Origin: Saccharina japonica | Lineage: Eukaryota; Sar; Phaeophyceae; Laminariales; Laminariaceae | Length of the DNA stretch: 64,000 bases | Assembly: GCA_008828725.1 (NCBI GenBank) | Contig: MEHQ01001746.1 | Coordinates: forward strand, 203,024 to 267,023 | Reading direction: 5' to 3' | Part shown: piece after piece, positions 22,681 to 35,900 of the stretch | How the letters are laid out: the number at the start of each line of letters is the position of its first letter | Position numbering within the stretch: position 1 is the first letter of the stretch | Notes under the pieces: generated by a model | What the model saw: only the letters and a program-made list of their open reading frames with translations | What the model was told of the DNA's origin: nothing | Database searches by the model: none | Made by a program: the position numbers and the translations under genes

Positions 22681-23617
22681 GTCGGCTGACGGACAATAAA
22701 ATAATTTGACTTCTACAGTAGAGACCCCAGAAAACTGGGGAACACCTCTCTCTATCTTTAGCGAGCAATGCCACCTTATTATAGGGGTACGAGTGGCTTC
22801 TTTTCTGAGCTCCTCCTCACAAGAACTCAATATGTATATATCTCTCGCCCGAAACATAACTCCGAACAACGTTTTTGTTCGGGAAGACCTGATCAAGATT
22901 TGTATGCGCTCGTTCTAAGACCAATAATACCTGGTACCTGGTACACACCAAGTAAACATGTCATACTATATAATAACATAATAACCGGTAGTTGGTCACT
23001 AGAGGACGCATGCTACGGTCGGTGATAAATAAGTTATTGCCTCAGAAGGGCAAAACGTTGCAACCCCTACGTACGGTGGGATGACCCTATAACCCAAGCT
23101 TCTTCTGTTGTTGTGAATAATATGTCGATCGGAAGGCAAATTATACAATAATAATAATAATATGTCGATCGGGTGTGTGCGTAATAAGATGTGTGCAACC
23201 GGTGATACATGGCCGAGACACCAGCGTTCGCTGACTACGGTTGACTGGGTTCGCCTTACTAATTAGAAGAAGAGTGCTACTGTGTATGTAGTAGTTCTCT
23301 TCTACAAAAAAGTCTTGCTGTTCGTCAGTTTGGCAATCTAGATCGAGCACACATCATTGTATACGCCATGTTCCACCATCAATATATAATCATCACCCCT
23401 TACACTTGGCCGCCACACCACCATCACGTACGTACGTACGTAGTAGGTGTTCACCATCAATTTAATCAGCATCGCCATCATCACCCTCGGCGTCATCATC
23501 AGCAGCAGCATCACAACTGTCTGTTTTTCGAAAATAAACTACCAGTTAAAACAGTTTGCGTTCCCGAGCATTCTTCTCGCCGCCTTGCCCTATGAGCCAG
23601 GCAACATCACACCCCAA

Positions 23618-24076
23618 AACGGCCGATTTTCCTAATTGAGAATTGCCTTTCCGATGAGAATGAAAATCGAAAATAGTGTTTTTTAATAGTAAGAAGATGT
23701 ACTTCCCTCACAGACATTTTTTTCACTGTAAACTATTATTGTCAGTTGAGACACCCGTCGATGACAAAAAAAAACAAACGAAATCGGCATCGGCATTCTC
23801 AAGATATCGAAGATCTCAGAAAATCTGGATTTATTTATGGGCGAGGTACCTCGCTCATAAATGCAAATTCCCTTAAATCCTTGGGTTTTCGAGCCTGTCA
23901 AGGTTGATTTCATTTTTTTTTTTTCGTGGATCGATACCTACCACCGAGGAACATATTTTCTAGGTCAAATTTTGATCGTGAGCGAAATACAACCCTCAAA
24001 ACAATAACAAAGTACTAAAAAAATCGATTTTCATTCTCATCGGAAAGGCAATTCTCAATTAGGAAAATCGGCTGTT
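23618..24076. mobile_element. 459-bp element with about 48-bp TIRs (unit 1)
   Basis: The first about 48 bases (AACGGCCGATTTTCC...) recur inverted at the right end (...GGAAAATCGGCTGTT) with one or two mismatches. CCAA flanks it at 23614-23617 and 24077-24080 as a probable target duplication. The interior has no coding capacity, so it is a non-autonomous TIR element. Confidence 0.8.
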
Positions 24077-24139
24077 CCAAGGTCAATTCGGAGGGCTCAG
24101 GTCCGGGTGAGATGAGATCGGCGTGGGGTTATAGGGTGC

Positions 24140-24760
24140 CAAGCGCGAGTAGGGTCGGCGCCGACTGCAGCAACGGAAAAAACCCCGTTTATACATGTAT
24201 GTGCAGGGGATGTTCCCAGAAGTTTCCCGTTACGGAGTTGATAACTCTACTGCCACTGCCACTGACTCATTTGACTCTCCCACGCCGGACCTGCTGTGGA
24301 ACAAGATACTGACCGAAGGAACACATAGCGCGAGACGCATGCTACGATAGAGGTGCACCATGTTTTTTCTGAGCTCCTCAATTAAGGAGCGTCATACCTC
24401 ACCGAAAAAACTGATTTTGGAGGAAAATAAAAGTGCTGACAGATGAGAAATATCATGACCGAAGTATAATCTGAAACATTATTCGTCACAAAAATGAAAT
24501 TCCGACGAATTTGGGTTAAGGAGCCCGATCGTTCAGAAAACGATTCAGCCAAAAAGTGATACCTCTACCGTAGCACGCGTCGCGAGCAGGGTCGGCGCCG
24601 ACTGCAACGGAAAAACCCCGTGTATATATATATATGGGGAATGTTCCCAGAAGTTTCCCGTTATCGTACTCGTGAGGAGTTGATAATTCTGCTGCCACCA
24701 ACTAATTTGACGCCGAACCTGCTGTGAATCAAGATAATCCCCGAAGGGACACATAATGCC
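24140..24760. repeat. Two diverged direct copies of an about 180-bp repeat (unit 1)
   Basis: Both start with GGGTCGGCGCCGACTGCA (near 24150 and 24589) and share GTTCCCAGAAGTTTCCCGTT and GAGTTGATAA. The outer flanks carry CTACGATAGAGGT and, inverted, ACCTCTACCGTAG. Partner in unit 2 near 57415-58020. Confidence 0.7.
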
Positions 24761-24796
24761 CCCCCACAGCAGTATAATGGTGCAAGAAAATTTCAG

Positions 24797-25110
24797 CCTA
24801 TCTTCCCCTTCGAAGACAACAACTGTTGTATTGCTATTATACAGTATACAGCAGTATACAGCAGAAAACACCGCAAGCCTGTGAGAACGCCGCCTTCATC
24901 GGTGTGAGCCAAAAAAAAAAAAAAACTCGCAGTTATCCGAAATTTCTTGGCTGCCTATCTTCCCCTTCGAAGACAACAACTGTTGTATTGCTATTATACA
25001 GTATACAGCAGTATACAGCAGAAAACACCGCAAGTCTGTGAGAACGCCGCCTTCATCGGTGTGAGCCAAAAAAAAAAAAAACTCTCAGTTATCCGAAATT
25101 TCTTGGCTCC
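24797..25110. repeat. Tandem duplication, 157-bp period, two copies (unit 1)
   Basis: CCTATCTTCCCCTTCGAAGA begins each copy (24797 and 24954) and each ends at TTATCCGAAATTTCTTGGCT. The copies are nearly identical apart from the A run and single bases. Confidence 0.9.
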
Positions 25111-26923
25111 GCTGTTTCCCTCGAGCGCCGATTGGTCCATTCGTGAAACCGCCGTCTTCGTATGTATACGCACACCTTCTTCGTCAACTTCCCTCGCCAT
25201 TAATAGCAGGCATGCTACGAATACCACTAGCAGTACGAACATTGAATTATAACAAAAATAACGCCACCATACCGAATAAGTACTATTAATATGCCATCTT
25301 TGTATATACGAGGAAACCCTTCTCTATCGGACTCGCGCCCTTAATGCAGGAGGACGCGGATGCAACGAATTTCGTGACGGATGCATGTGTGAGTGATTCA
25401 TCGAGGCTGCCCTTTCGGCCGCTCGCTTTTTTTTTTGGAAGAACGCCACAAAAAAACACGCTGCGGAGCACCGCGACCACCCCTGCCGACCTCCAGCCTC
25501 CCAAAGGGCAGGGGTTAATAGGGCTAGAGGGCTAGGACTGGAGTTAAGGGCTGGTCTTTGCCGATGTGCAATGTCGAAGTTGACCACAGACGTCCGTGAC
25601 GCAATTCGTTGCATCCCCCGTGCTGCAGTTTAGGGCGAGCCCGTCTGTTGCTCAGACAAAAATGTGCTACAGAGTAGTACGTATAACTGGAGACCGCGGT
25701 TTTGTCCCTTGTCTGGCCGCCCACCTACACTAAAAATAGTACTTCGAAGTATCTATGTTTGCCAAGGCCAAAGGAAACCTTGCTTCACGCGTCCGCCGAA
25801 AAACACCGGTCTCATACTAATATTAATAGTAGCATATTTGCACCCCGAAAGGACACTGCTATCATACAGACTTGCTCCGAACAAAACTTTCCGGTCAATT
25901 TCTCGAAAAAATAAGACTGACGTCATCATCCACGGCCAAATTTCCAAGTATATACTTCGAAATATATTTCTTCCGAAAAGTGACGTCACGGTTCCGGATG
26001 ACGACATTTGTCGGCCAAGGATTTTACACCAATCAAAAACTACAACCTGAAAAATTGACCAATCAGAAAACTGCGGGCACGAAACGTCTTTCTCTAGACG
26101 ATATGCCATTATTGTAGTGTTGTTTGTTGTAACGCCAAGAGGTCGAAGAGCAACGTACGCCCGTACACGACAAACTTAAAATAGATAACAAGTATGTAGA
26201 ACGTAATAGATACGTAGACAAAGGTGATTGGCGAAAACGGAGAGCCAAAAATCGACACACTCGTATATGATACGTCCCCTGGGAAGGGAAGCAACACCCC
26301 GAGACAAATGCCGAGGCAGACAGAAGGCGGTTTTTCTTGAAAAAGACAGACCCGAAACGAGAGGCCAATAACAGCGACAGACACACTCAGAGAGCAGCGA
26401 CTCGCTACGCAAACAATTAAACCAGCCACTGCTTTGTGTAAGCTGGCGGAGGCGGGGGTCGGGGAAGGGGGGGGGGGGTCCGCGGCCCGCAAGCAACTGC
26501 GAACGAAAAAACAAAACAAAACAAAGCAGGAGTGCCCTGTCCGCGCGTTGGTCGCTGTCAACTTGCACCAGCCCCCGCTGCCGTCCGCACGGCGTATTTT
26601 ACCCACACCAAAACCACCTCGAAAAGCAGCCAACAAGCTGGAAAACAAAACAAAAAATAACAGATATCCGTCCGAGCCCGAGTAAATATATATGTGTGCA
26701 TGACACGCATGGACGGCCGCCCCTTCTGTTCTTCGCCTGTTTCGACGCGGTTGAACTATCCTCTTCCTTCTGTCATCCCCCCCCTCCTTCCTTTCTTCCG
26801 CTGCTCGTGGGAGCCCCCCCCCCCCCCTCCCCACTCCCCCCTCGCTCCCGCCTCCCTCCTCCCCTCTGCCCCCTTCCCTCCCTTCTTCCGCCGCTCGCTT
26901 TAGAAGGGCTGGCTGGAGCTAAC

Positions 26924-29900
26924 TCAGTCCATGACGATGCGCAGGATGTGATCCATCACCAGCGTCTTTACCGCCGCCTGGGGGGGCTCCAAGTCCCAGG
27001 TACCGCAGAGGCGGAACCCCACCCCGTCGTGCAGGTCCACAAACGCCTTCCAAGCGCTGCGGGAAAAGGAGATAGTGGACAGGGGACGGGGAGATATAGG
27101 TAAAATTACACCGGATAAGGGGAAGGGGATCGGGGATAGGCGATAGGGGGCAAATAATAGAGGACAAGGGACAGAGGATAGGGGATACGGGACAGGGGAT
27201 AGCGGGGAGGGGATCGGGGGGATAGCGGGGAGGGGATCGGGGGGAGGGCAGAGGGGACAGGGTGCAAAAGATGAGTGGCAAAAAGCGGGCAGGGCACTGG
27301 GGGTTGAAGGCNCCAAGGCTGCAAGAGACAGTCAATATGTGCATGCCCCGTCGGGAAAATCCTATGTACACCGTCGTTGGGCCATAAACAAGACGGACTC
27401 CTCGCGCCCGCCCGCTCCTGCAAGCATGCCCCCGCTCGCAGACGCCCTTCGCGAGCGTTGCCGAAAAAAAACAACACAATCAACAGATATTTTCGTCGGG
27501 GGAAAAAAATCGGATTTCTTCGCGGCAAGAAATTCGCTTCACACGATAACGGCAACCCAGCCGTTTGCTCGCAAGTGGAAGTGCGCATCTTAAGGAAGAA
27601 AATGGGCAAATGCCCTCTCCACCCCCCCCCCCCCCCCCGTCTCTCTTGACTCTGTCCAATCCTCCCCCCTGGACCTGGCAAAAAGAAGAAAGAGCTCGTG
27701 CCAGCAGCCGGGAGGAGGAGGAAGTAGATACACAGATGTACCCGTGTGTGGCGAAAATAAATAGAGAGTAGAACCCACAACATAGTGAGGAGAAGGTGAA
27801 CTGTACAAGGAGGAACGGGATGTGTTCGAAGAGATGAGGAAACTCGACGAATGCGACATAAATAAGTTGGGTACACTAGATAGTAACGAGAAAACGATCG
27901 CTATCCTAGGAGATATACTTCGTAGATGGTGGCCACAGGCGGCAAAACAGGAAGGGGATAAAACTAGCAAAACATTTATATGTAATATATGGGAACAACG
28001 TAATGAGCGCCTAACTGTTGGGGGTGCCTCTGATAGGAGCATATAGGAACGGTGCTCCGTCTCGAAAGGGACGCGTGACCGATGGTCAAATGACTAAGGC
28101 AAGCAACAAATGAGTACAATCCTCCCACCCCCTCCCCCCCTTCTCTCCCTTTCTCTCTCAAAAACTGCCAGTCGCAGCCCACCCGCCCCCGCACCCCTCG
28201 TCTTCTCACTCTGGGTACTGCCGAAGAGTTACCGCCAGCGCCGACATCTCCGCCGCCTCGTTCACGTCTCCCACTCCCCCACTTTCCCCCTCCCCCCATT
28301 CGCTCCCTCTCCCACTCCAACCCCTCGTCTCTTGCGTCCCGAGGCCCCCTCCTCTCCATCCCGGCGACCCCCCCCCCTTCCGCCACTCTCCAAGCCACCA
28401 ATAGCGGCCTCCGCGCAGCCTCATCCGACAAACCTCTCATTCTCCCTCTCGCGTCCACTCCCTATCTCGGTACCCGATGTCCATACCTCCCCCAGCCTGC
28501 TCCCGGCTTTGTCGCGGCGCCCTCGGAGGCCCAGCGCCGCGCGAGGCCAGCGCTCGCTCCGCCGCCTCACCCCCCATCTCCGCCGCCGCCGCCGCCCCCA
28601 CCCCGTTCCCCTCATCGACAAGGCGAGCTGTCACCGCCTTGGTTTTGTCGTCGGGGAGGAGAGGCAGCCGCATTCTTCCTCCGCCGTCGCAGCGACACCT
28701 GGCTTACCATCCGACTCGCTCCCTGTAGTTTCTTCGTAGGATGGCAAGTGGCGGCCGGTTAGCGGCGGGCAGCCAGCAAGAGCCGGCTGCCGGCGGCGGC
28801 TAGCAGCCTTCTCCTCCGCCCCACAGCGAACTGTCCCCCAGGCGATCCAAAAGAGAGGGACTCATTCGCCGGTGGGCTCCGGCCGAACCGGACCCTCTCC
28901 CACCCTCTCCCCGTACGGAGGCGGGGGGTGCTTGAGGTCGGTGGCAGCGTTGGAGGTAGTTCACCCGCCATCCGGTGCGGAGGTTGTAGACAGGCTCGAA
29001 CGTGCTTAAGTCTGCAAGGCTGTGTAAGGGGGTTGGTGAGGTGGGGGGAGGCGGGGGGGGGGTGGGAGGCGGGAAGGGTCAGGAAAAGGTTTAGGTTGTG
29101 TGTCAAGCGAGCGGAGGGTGCGGCGTCTCGCAATTTTTGGAGACCAGGACGCCGGAAAACTAACGAAAAATGATTGGGCAAAGGGCCAACAAACAGCACC
29201 ACCGCCCCGGGACGCTCGCGCAGCTCAACCCAACCCAGCCCAACTTACCCCAAACCAACCCAACCTACCCTAACCCGCCCAACCCAACCCAACCCAACCA
29301 CCCCACTGCGGTCGTTTGCGGTGCGAATGACGAGCACTATTATAGCGTTGTGCCGGGTTCGAGCGCTCCTTGTTTTCGCTTTACTCACTCTCAAGAACTT
29401 GTCGGCGTCGGTTGGGTTGATGAGGATTATCGCCGAATCGTGCGCCTCCGCCAACACGCGCTTCAAGTGCTTGCCCTTCTTCCCCGCCCAGTTTTCGGGC
29501 GCGACCAGCGCCTGATGGATGCCGTGGCGGCGGCGGCGGCAGCGGTGGCAATGACAGTGGCGGTGGTGGTGGTGGCGAGGGTGGAGGTGGTGGCGGTAGC
29601 GGTGGCGGCGGTGGTAGGGGTGGTGGGGTGGTGGCGGTGGTGATGGGTGGTGGTTTTGATGGTGGTTGTCGTGGTGGTGGTGGTAGTGGTGGTGGTGGTG
29701 GTGGTGGTGGTGATGGTGGTGGTGGTGGTGGTGTTGGTGACGTTGATGGTGATAGGGGCGACGAAGGGGGCGAACGAAGGGCAGGGTCAAGTGGACAAAA
29801 CGCGGGCAACGTATTCCGCAAGCGGTGAGGTTCGAGCATCAGCAGCCTATACGTGGGATACCTACGAAACCGAGCGAATTATAACGAAAGGACTTTTTCT

Positions 29901-32900
29901 CTACGAGCACGAGTGCCGACTGCAAAGGTGTATTGGACGTGCACGCGCGGCGGGGGGAAGAGGGGTCGCTTAGTGGCTCGTGATCGCCACGAAATCATGT
30001 CGCTGCCGCTAGACATATAAAACGACGCATATTATAGGTCGATGAGAATCCTAAGCGAAGCGAAAAGCCTATTGTAGATGGAGAAACCAACTATTACGGG
30101 GTGGGCTAATGTAGTAAATAGGACCTGCGGTACACTAAAAAAACTACATATTCCACTATTTTTACTAACAATATTTGGTCCTATTTACTATGGCCCCTCG
30201 TAATAACAGGGACTCGAACCTGATCGCGTGCGCTAGGGGAGCATGTACTTCGGCAAACAAAACAGAACCCCGGCCATCGCATCAGAAAAAACAGAACGTG
30301 TCCGCTCCACACCAAGGGGTGTACTGGGCGTCGAAGCTAAGGCACCGTTCCCGCCCGATCGACTCCGCAGCTTGTCAAAGCGCCGAGACCATATGGCACA
30401 CACGGTTTCAAGGGCAACAACGGGAGCGACGAGACGAGCGGCCTTCCATAAACGACGGGACTCACCACGACTCTATCCTTTTTGGAAACTTTGGCATCTT
30501 CCAGCGACACCACCTGCAGAGAGTCGGGAGCGTCTAGTACCATCGCCTGCGGTGTAGTACAGGGCAGAACATAATTAAAAAAAAAACGTGAGGACAGACA
30601 ATTTAACAAAATAATCGGTGGACTTGAAAATAATTACACCAATAGCCTAGATGAGGGCGGAAAACAAATGGAAATGGAAAAACTAGCGGGGTGTAAGACC
30701 GAACGTTATGGTACCACTTTGTGGCTCGTTCATAATCTTATCAGGAACATAGTGCCAAAGAACATGGGTGTACCCCTCGTATGGAGACCAATGTAGGTCC
30801 ACTATGTTCCCAAGATTGGAAAATCCAACAAAAAGGGGTGTCTCGCCACTCTTTGACCCCTGAGATAGTGCTAAGGCACAATACGCCATCATCTTGTTGC
30901 CTCTTTTTATTGTTCCGCAAATATAAACGATAATATATGCCCTCGGGCACTATATACGAGAACAATACGTATAATATGTACGTATGACGTACACCGCTGT
31001 ATACGAGAAATATGCGAATACATATATATATAAATACAAGTACTGTGTTTTTTTGGCCATAGGCGCTGCTGTTGCCCAGCCTTTATCTTTGGGTGGCGAC
31101 ATAGAAGTTACGAAGAAAAAAGAGCCACAGAGTGGTACTATAAACGACCGGTCTAAACTATTTAGTTGAGGGTGGAGTCATGCAAGCTGAGGGCAGAAAG
31201 ACAATTGAGACTCCTCTGGTCCTCGAGGTTTTAGATGTATGTGCGTGGATGCGCGTGGCCTCGTTGGCGTCAGGTTATCCCGCGTCGTCCGCACCTTCTC
31301 GAGGTAAGGTAATCCAAGACAAGGTGTGCCGAAGGCGTTGACGCCATTAATAGCATTTTTCGCAATCGAGTCGACAGGTACAAAAACATGAGAGCGACGC
31401 ACGCTTTCCAGCGGAAAGCTTACACCGAGCACACGGAGAGGGAGACGCGAAACGCATGCCCCGCCTGAAGGTTTGCCTCCTGCCGAGGCTGGTCTCGCGC
31501 CAATGGCATACCACTCGTGTTCGAAATCACAGAGGGTCACAGAGGGCGCTCGGACACTAATCCGAATGTCCAAATGCACTACTGTACGTGTGTGTGTTCT
31601 TCACATTAAACCTTCCTTTCTACTCGTCGACATCCAGCACACCCAGTGTCCGTGCCGATTCTTCATCCTAAAAAGGTACCAGTTCTGTGGTCACAAAACT
31701 ACGACACAGAGTACATGTGTTCGAATAGAGGGATGCATCAACTGCGGCACAATCTCTGCGTTCAGCAGCGGGGGGCACACGAGCTGCGCTATTTTCTCGT
31801 GCTGCGCGGCACCCCTGCCCCTGCTGTCTACACGGCTCTGCCGAATCGCGGGCCAAATAAAGGCTGCACCGGGCGGTAATCTAGCGGGATGACAGGGGAT
31901 ACCGAGCTAGCAGCCCCTCCCCCCCCCCGCGCTTGGTGCAAGCAATGTCTGCCTGGTTGGTGAAAATCCGACATGCTCCGTCCCGGCATTGCAGGGATGC
32001 GAGGGTCTATGGTCATACGACTACGGCCATGCACGACATGAGTACACCCCCCCCCCCCCCCGCCCCCCGGCGCGCACCCGAGGCATCGCAAAACAACACC
32101 CGTGAGCACAAGCAGCGTCGCTGAATACACCTCGCACCTCCTTAGCCTGGGCCACGTTGTGCGCTCCCTGGATAACGATCTTGCATCGATTTTGCTCGGC
32201 CTGTGGACGCACGAACAACAGAGGGGAAGTGGTGGGGGGTGGGGGGTCGCATCGTAAGGGTCGCCGTTAGTGGTGGAGCGGAGCGTCTTGCCGTCAAAGC
32301 CCCCGCGTCGATCGATTTTCGATTTGCACACGCGAACTGAAACACAAACGAGGATGCCAGCGGAAGAAGCGACGGAATGGGAAATCGGGGTTAACTTTTC
32401 TGTTCGTAGTCGTGCTGCCCACTCCCAAGGCAGTTTTTCTCGAAAGGCCATCACCGTGCAATATGAACGGGACCGATGGGTGGGGGGGGTGGACGCATGC
32501 TTGGACTATTGGACGGACGGACGGACGGTTGACCGCTAGAAAACTGTCTATCGTCGCGCGTGGCATGGGGGCCTATCCTTTACCCTACCCAGTAAGCCGT
32601 CGCACAACGTTGGCCAAGCCGCCAGCGCTTAGCCTGACGAAGCGGCAGGTGTTGCATAGGTACCCTTCGGAACCCCCCCCCCCCCCCCGATGAAGTCGAC
32701 GACGCTGCCGACGGCAGCAGGCGGAAGGGCTAACTCACGTTGAGGTTTTCGAGGGCCGTGGTGAGCGGCAGGACCAGCAGCTCCACAAACTCCGCCATGG
32801 CCTCGTGGCAGAACTGCGGGGAGTTGTATCGGAGCTGGATGTCGTCCACTTCCACGATCAGCCGCCGCCGGCCCTGTCCGCGAGGCGAGGCGAGGAAAAT

Positions 32901-35900
32901 CGAGGCAGGGGGCCGAAGAGCGGTTCGCCGTCGGTGTGGCGGGGGGGGAGGGGGAGGGGATGTATTAATGTCATGCATGGCCGAAGACACATGGCCATAG
33001 ACCCTCGCATCTCTACAATGCCGGGGCGGGGCACGTCGGCTTGTCACCAACCAGCAGGCATTGCTTGCCCCAAGCGCGGAGCGCCGTGAGGTGCTCGGCG
33101 AGTCGCATGGAGGGTGAGCTGCATCATGCTAAGAACAGGTTGTGGGGCGGGGTTTCTTGCAGATGGATGACAGCGTCGAAACAAATTGATTCGTTTTCCG
33201 GTGCGATCGAGGGGAGGCGTCTGGGGGCATAACCATTCGAACCTACATACACGCATTCAAGTCATGTGGGCACGTTTAAGGATGACGCTCTTAAGTTGGC
33301 GTTCTTAAAGTTGGCGTTTTTCTCACCAGGGACGGGTGTGTGAGGCGAGAGCGAAGAGTCCGAGTCGACGAAACCGGCAGAAGCAACAGCGGAAAGGGGT
33401 CGCGAGGCTCTACAACGTTTTTCATCGAAAATCATGTCACCATCACGCATGGCTAGGAAGCCAGACAGCCCGCACCCGTCCCTGACCGGCCCGGCGGCCA
33501 AACTAAGCGGCACCGCTACAGTTGCAGGACGGATTTTTGTCAACAGGACCAGGCCTGCAGCGCAAGACACCGAACGAGAAACATACGAGGGGTCAGCCTC
33601 CTAACGGATAAAAATACTACCCCCCCTCCCCCCCCCACCCTTCCACAGTGCAACTTCGCTACCCCCCCCCCTTTTCCACCCGCCGCCAGACCTCCATCAG
33701 CGCGGCCACTACGGCCGGTTCCCCCCCGCATCCGCCGCGTCCTGGTTCGTCTTCGGCGGCTGCTGCTGGCCAAGACCCGACCCGAACCCCAGGTTGTATC
33801 CCCCCTCCCCCCTACGCCCCCCTCCCCCCCTCCGCCGCCGCTGCCCGGCTGTCAAGCGGGTCGTACATGCTGTACGCGTATTCCTCCTCGTCTTCGTAGC
33901 GCCCGTCACGTCGCCCCATGGCGCTCTCGCCGCCACCGCTGTTGCGCGGGCTCGGTCCGTCTGGAGCTAGCGGCGGCAGCGGGGGCGGGGTGGACAGCCC
34001 CCTGAGGCCGCGCATGGCGCGGAACTCGCTCGCTAAGGCTTCGGCGGCGGCGGCCTCTTCGTCGTCGGTTTTGTCGTGGTCGTCTTCCCCTTGCCGTGTG
34101 TCTTCATCACCGTATCCTTCGAACTCCCATGCCTGTTCGGTCAAGCGTAAGGGTTGGTGAGGCGTTGGTTCGAGATATTTTATTTTGAGAGGATATGCTT
34201 TCTAGGTTGCTGTTGTTGTTGTTGTGGTGGTGGTGTGGATTGTTGTAGTAGCAGTTGATGGTGGTTGTGGTGGTGTTTGTGCTGCCAGCGTTGGCATTGT
34301 CGTCCGGGAGGCAGGGGAGGGTAGTCTCTCGGTATTCTACCTTTCGCGGCTCGTCCCGGGGCCAGGCACCAAGGAAGAGGAGCGAATGGGTTGGATTGGG
34401 CGCTTGGCACTCGGCGCAGTCAGCGCAGTCACCGCGCGAGGCAAGGGCCCGGTCGCAGCCGGGGTCGCCACGGGCCACATCCCCTACGCCTCTGGGTAGG
34501 AACGCCTACTTTGCTGTATTACACTCGTCCCGGTTCCACCAAGAAAAGCTTGTACAAACCTACCAAAATACGTGTCGGTACGTATTATACCCAGTAGCTC
34601 GAAACCGCCCGTCGTTCGACACCAACAACTGCTTATGAGTAGTACGAGCAGTACGAGTAGTACGAGTACGTTTTATGTATCGACCCTGCTGTCGACGGGA
34701 AAATGTATTATCTGGTGTACTATTTGGCACCTACTAACTGTAGGTACAGCGGTATACCGCTGCAAGCACAAGGCGAACATACCACACCCCGGACAGCTCA
34801 TGAGCTAGATCATCTGTCGTGTATAGCTCAAGCTTTGAAAACATGTGCAGATGAGCTACCGATTATAGCTCAAGCCTCTAAAACATGTGCAGATGAGCTA
34901 CCGATTATAGCTCAAGCTTTGAAAACATGCGCAGATGAGCTACCGATAATAGCTCAAGCTTTGAAAACATGCGCAGATGAGCTACCGATTATAGCTCAAG
35001 CCTTCGAAACATGTGCAGATGAGCTACCAATTATAGCTCAAGCTTTGAAAACATGCGTAGCTCATGTAGCTCCTATAGCTCATTTTGGGCCAAATGAGCT
35101 AGCTCAGGCAGATCATATAGCTCACTCCGGACATATGTGTGCAGATGAGCTACCGATTATAGCTCAAGCTTTGAAAACATGTGCAGATGAGCTATCGCCT
35201 ATAGCTCAAGCGAAGGAAAACATGTGTAGCTCATGTAGCTCACGTAGCTCACCGGTGAGCTAGCTCTTTAAAGAGCTAGCTCGAGCTACGGTGAGCTGAT
35301 CTGTCCGGGGTGTGAAACCCTTGGCATTCCTTTCAATTTACATTTATTTTTGTTTATGTCGGATGGGATAATTCCAACTCCTTCCCTGCCCTACCCGAAC
35401 AACACCAAAACATGATCATAGCTCATGTACGCAGCTCATTGTAGCTCTTTCCCGGCGAACATGCATATAACACCCTCACTTTGGCCTACATTTACTCCAC
35501 TTTGAATAAAATCTAGAAAATTCCATTTATTCCACCTTGTGCAGAAAATGTTCAGCTTTCGGTTTCTTAACTCAAGTTTTTTCGTCCTATACTAAAATCA
35601 AGTAAGTCGTATTTATTTTTGTTCATCCTGGTCAACTTTATTTTCGATGTTCTTTTCGTACTTTGGTTTTCAAACTCACACTGATACTGAAATCAAGTAA
35701 ATACAAGTATTGTCTTCGTTGAGAGATTTTCAGCCAAGACTTTTTGTTATCAATAGAGATTTGGTATATACGGCAATAAAAATATCGTCTTGGTCAAGAC
35801 GAGGCTTTCACCACATCCCGGACGAGACTTACATCACACCCCGGGTATATTCTGAAAGGTCTCGGTTTTAGAAGTCCGCGCGCACGCGAGCTTCGATCCA

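Larger units (their letters stand above)
18317..26923. other. Gene-poor region between convergent genes (partner 51647-60247)
   Basis: This 8.6-kb stretch separates the kinase stop from the stop of the minus-strand unknown gene. I see minisatellites, MITEs and small direct repeats (listed separately) but no exon chain. A minus-strand frame at 19494-19691 (65 codons, kept in unit 2 with one substitution) has a non-repetitive translation but no recognisable domain. Confidence 0.5.

Noticed and set aside
29245..29839. His-rich and Pro-rich minus-strand frames upstream of the exon at 29511
   Set aside because: They are translations of the GGT/CCA trinucleotide tract. Only 29389-29511 has proper splice sites in phase with neighbouring exons.
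30185..30245. A minus-strand tRNA-like B box (GGTTCGAGTCC) next to a MITE
   Set aside because: The stem around it pairs weakly and no A box is present upstream; it may be chance or an eroded tRNA fragment.
33262..33570. An extra exon of the unknown gene
   Set aside because: It has a plausible acceptor and donor, but the phase is incompatible with joining to the GRRRLIVEVDD exon, and the flanking exons already join in phase 0 without it.
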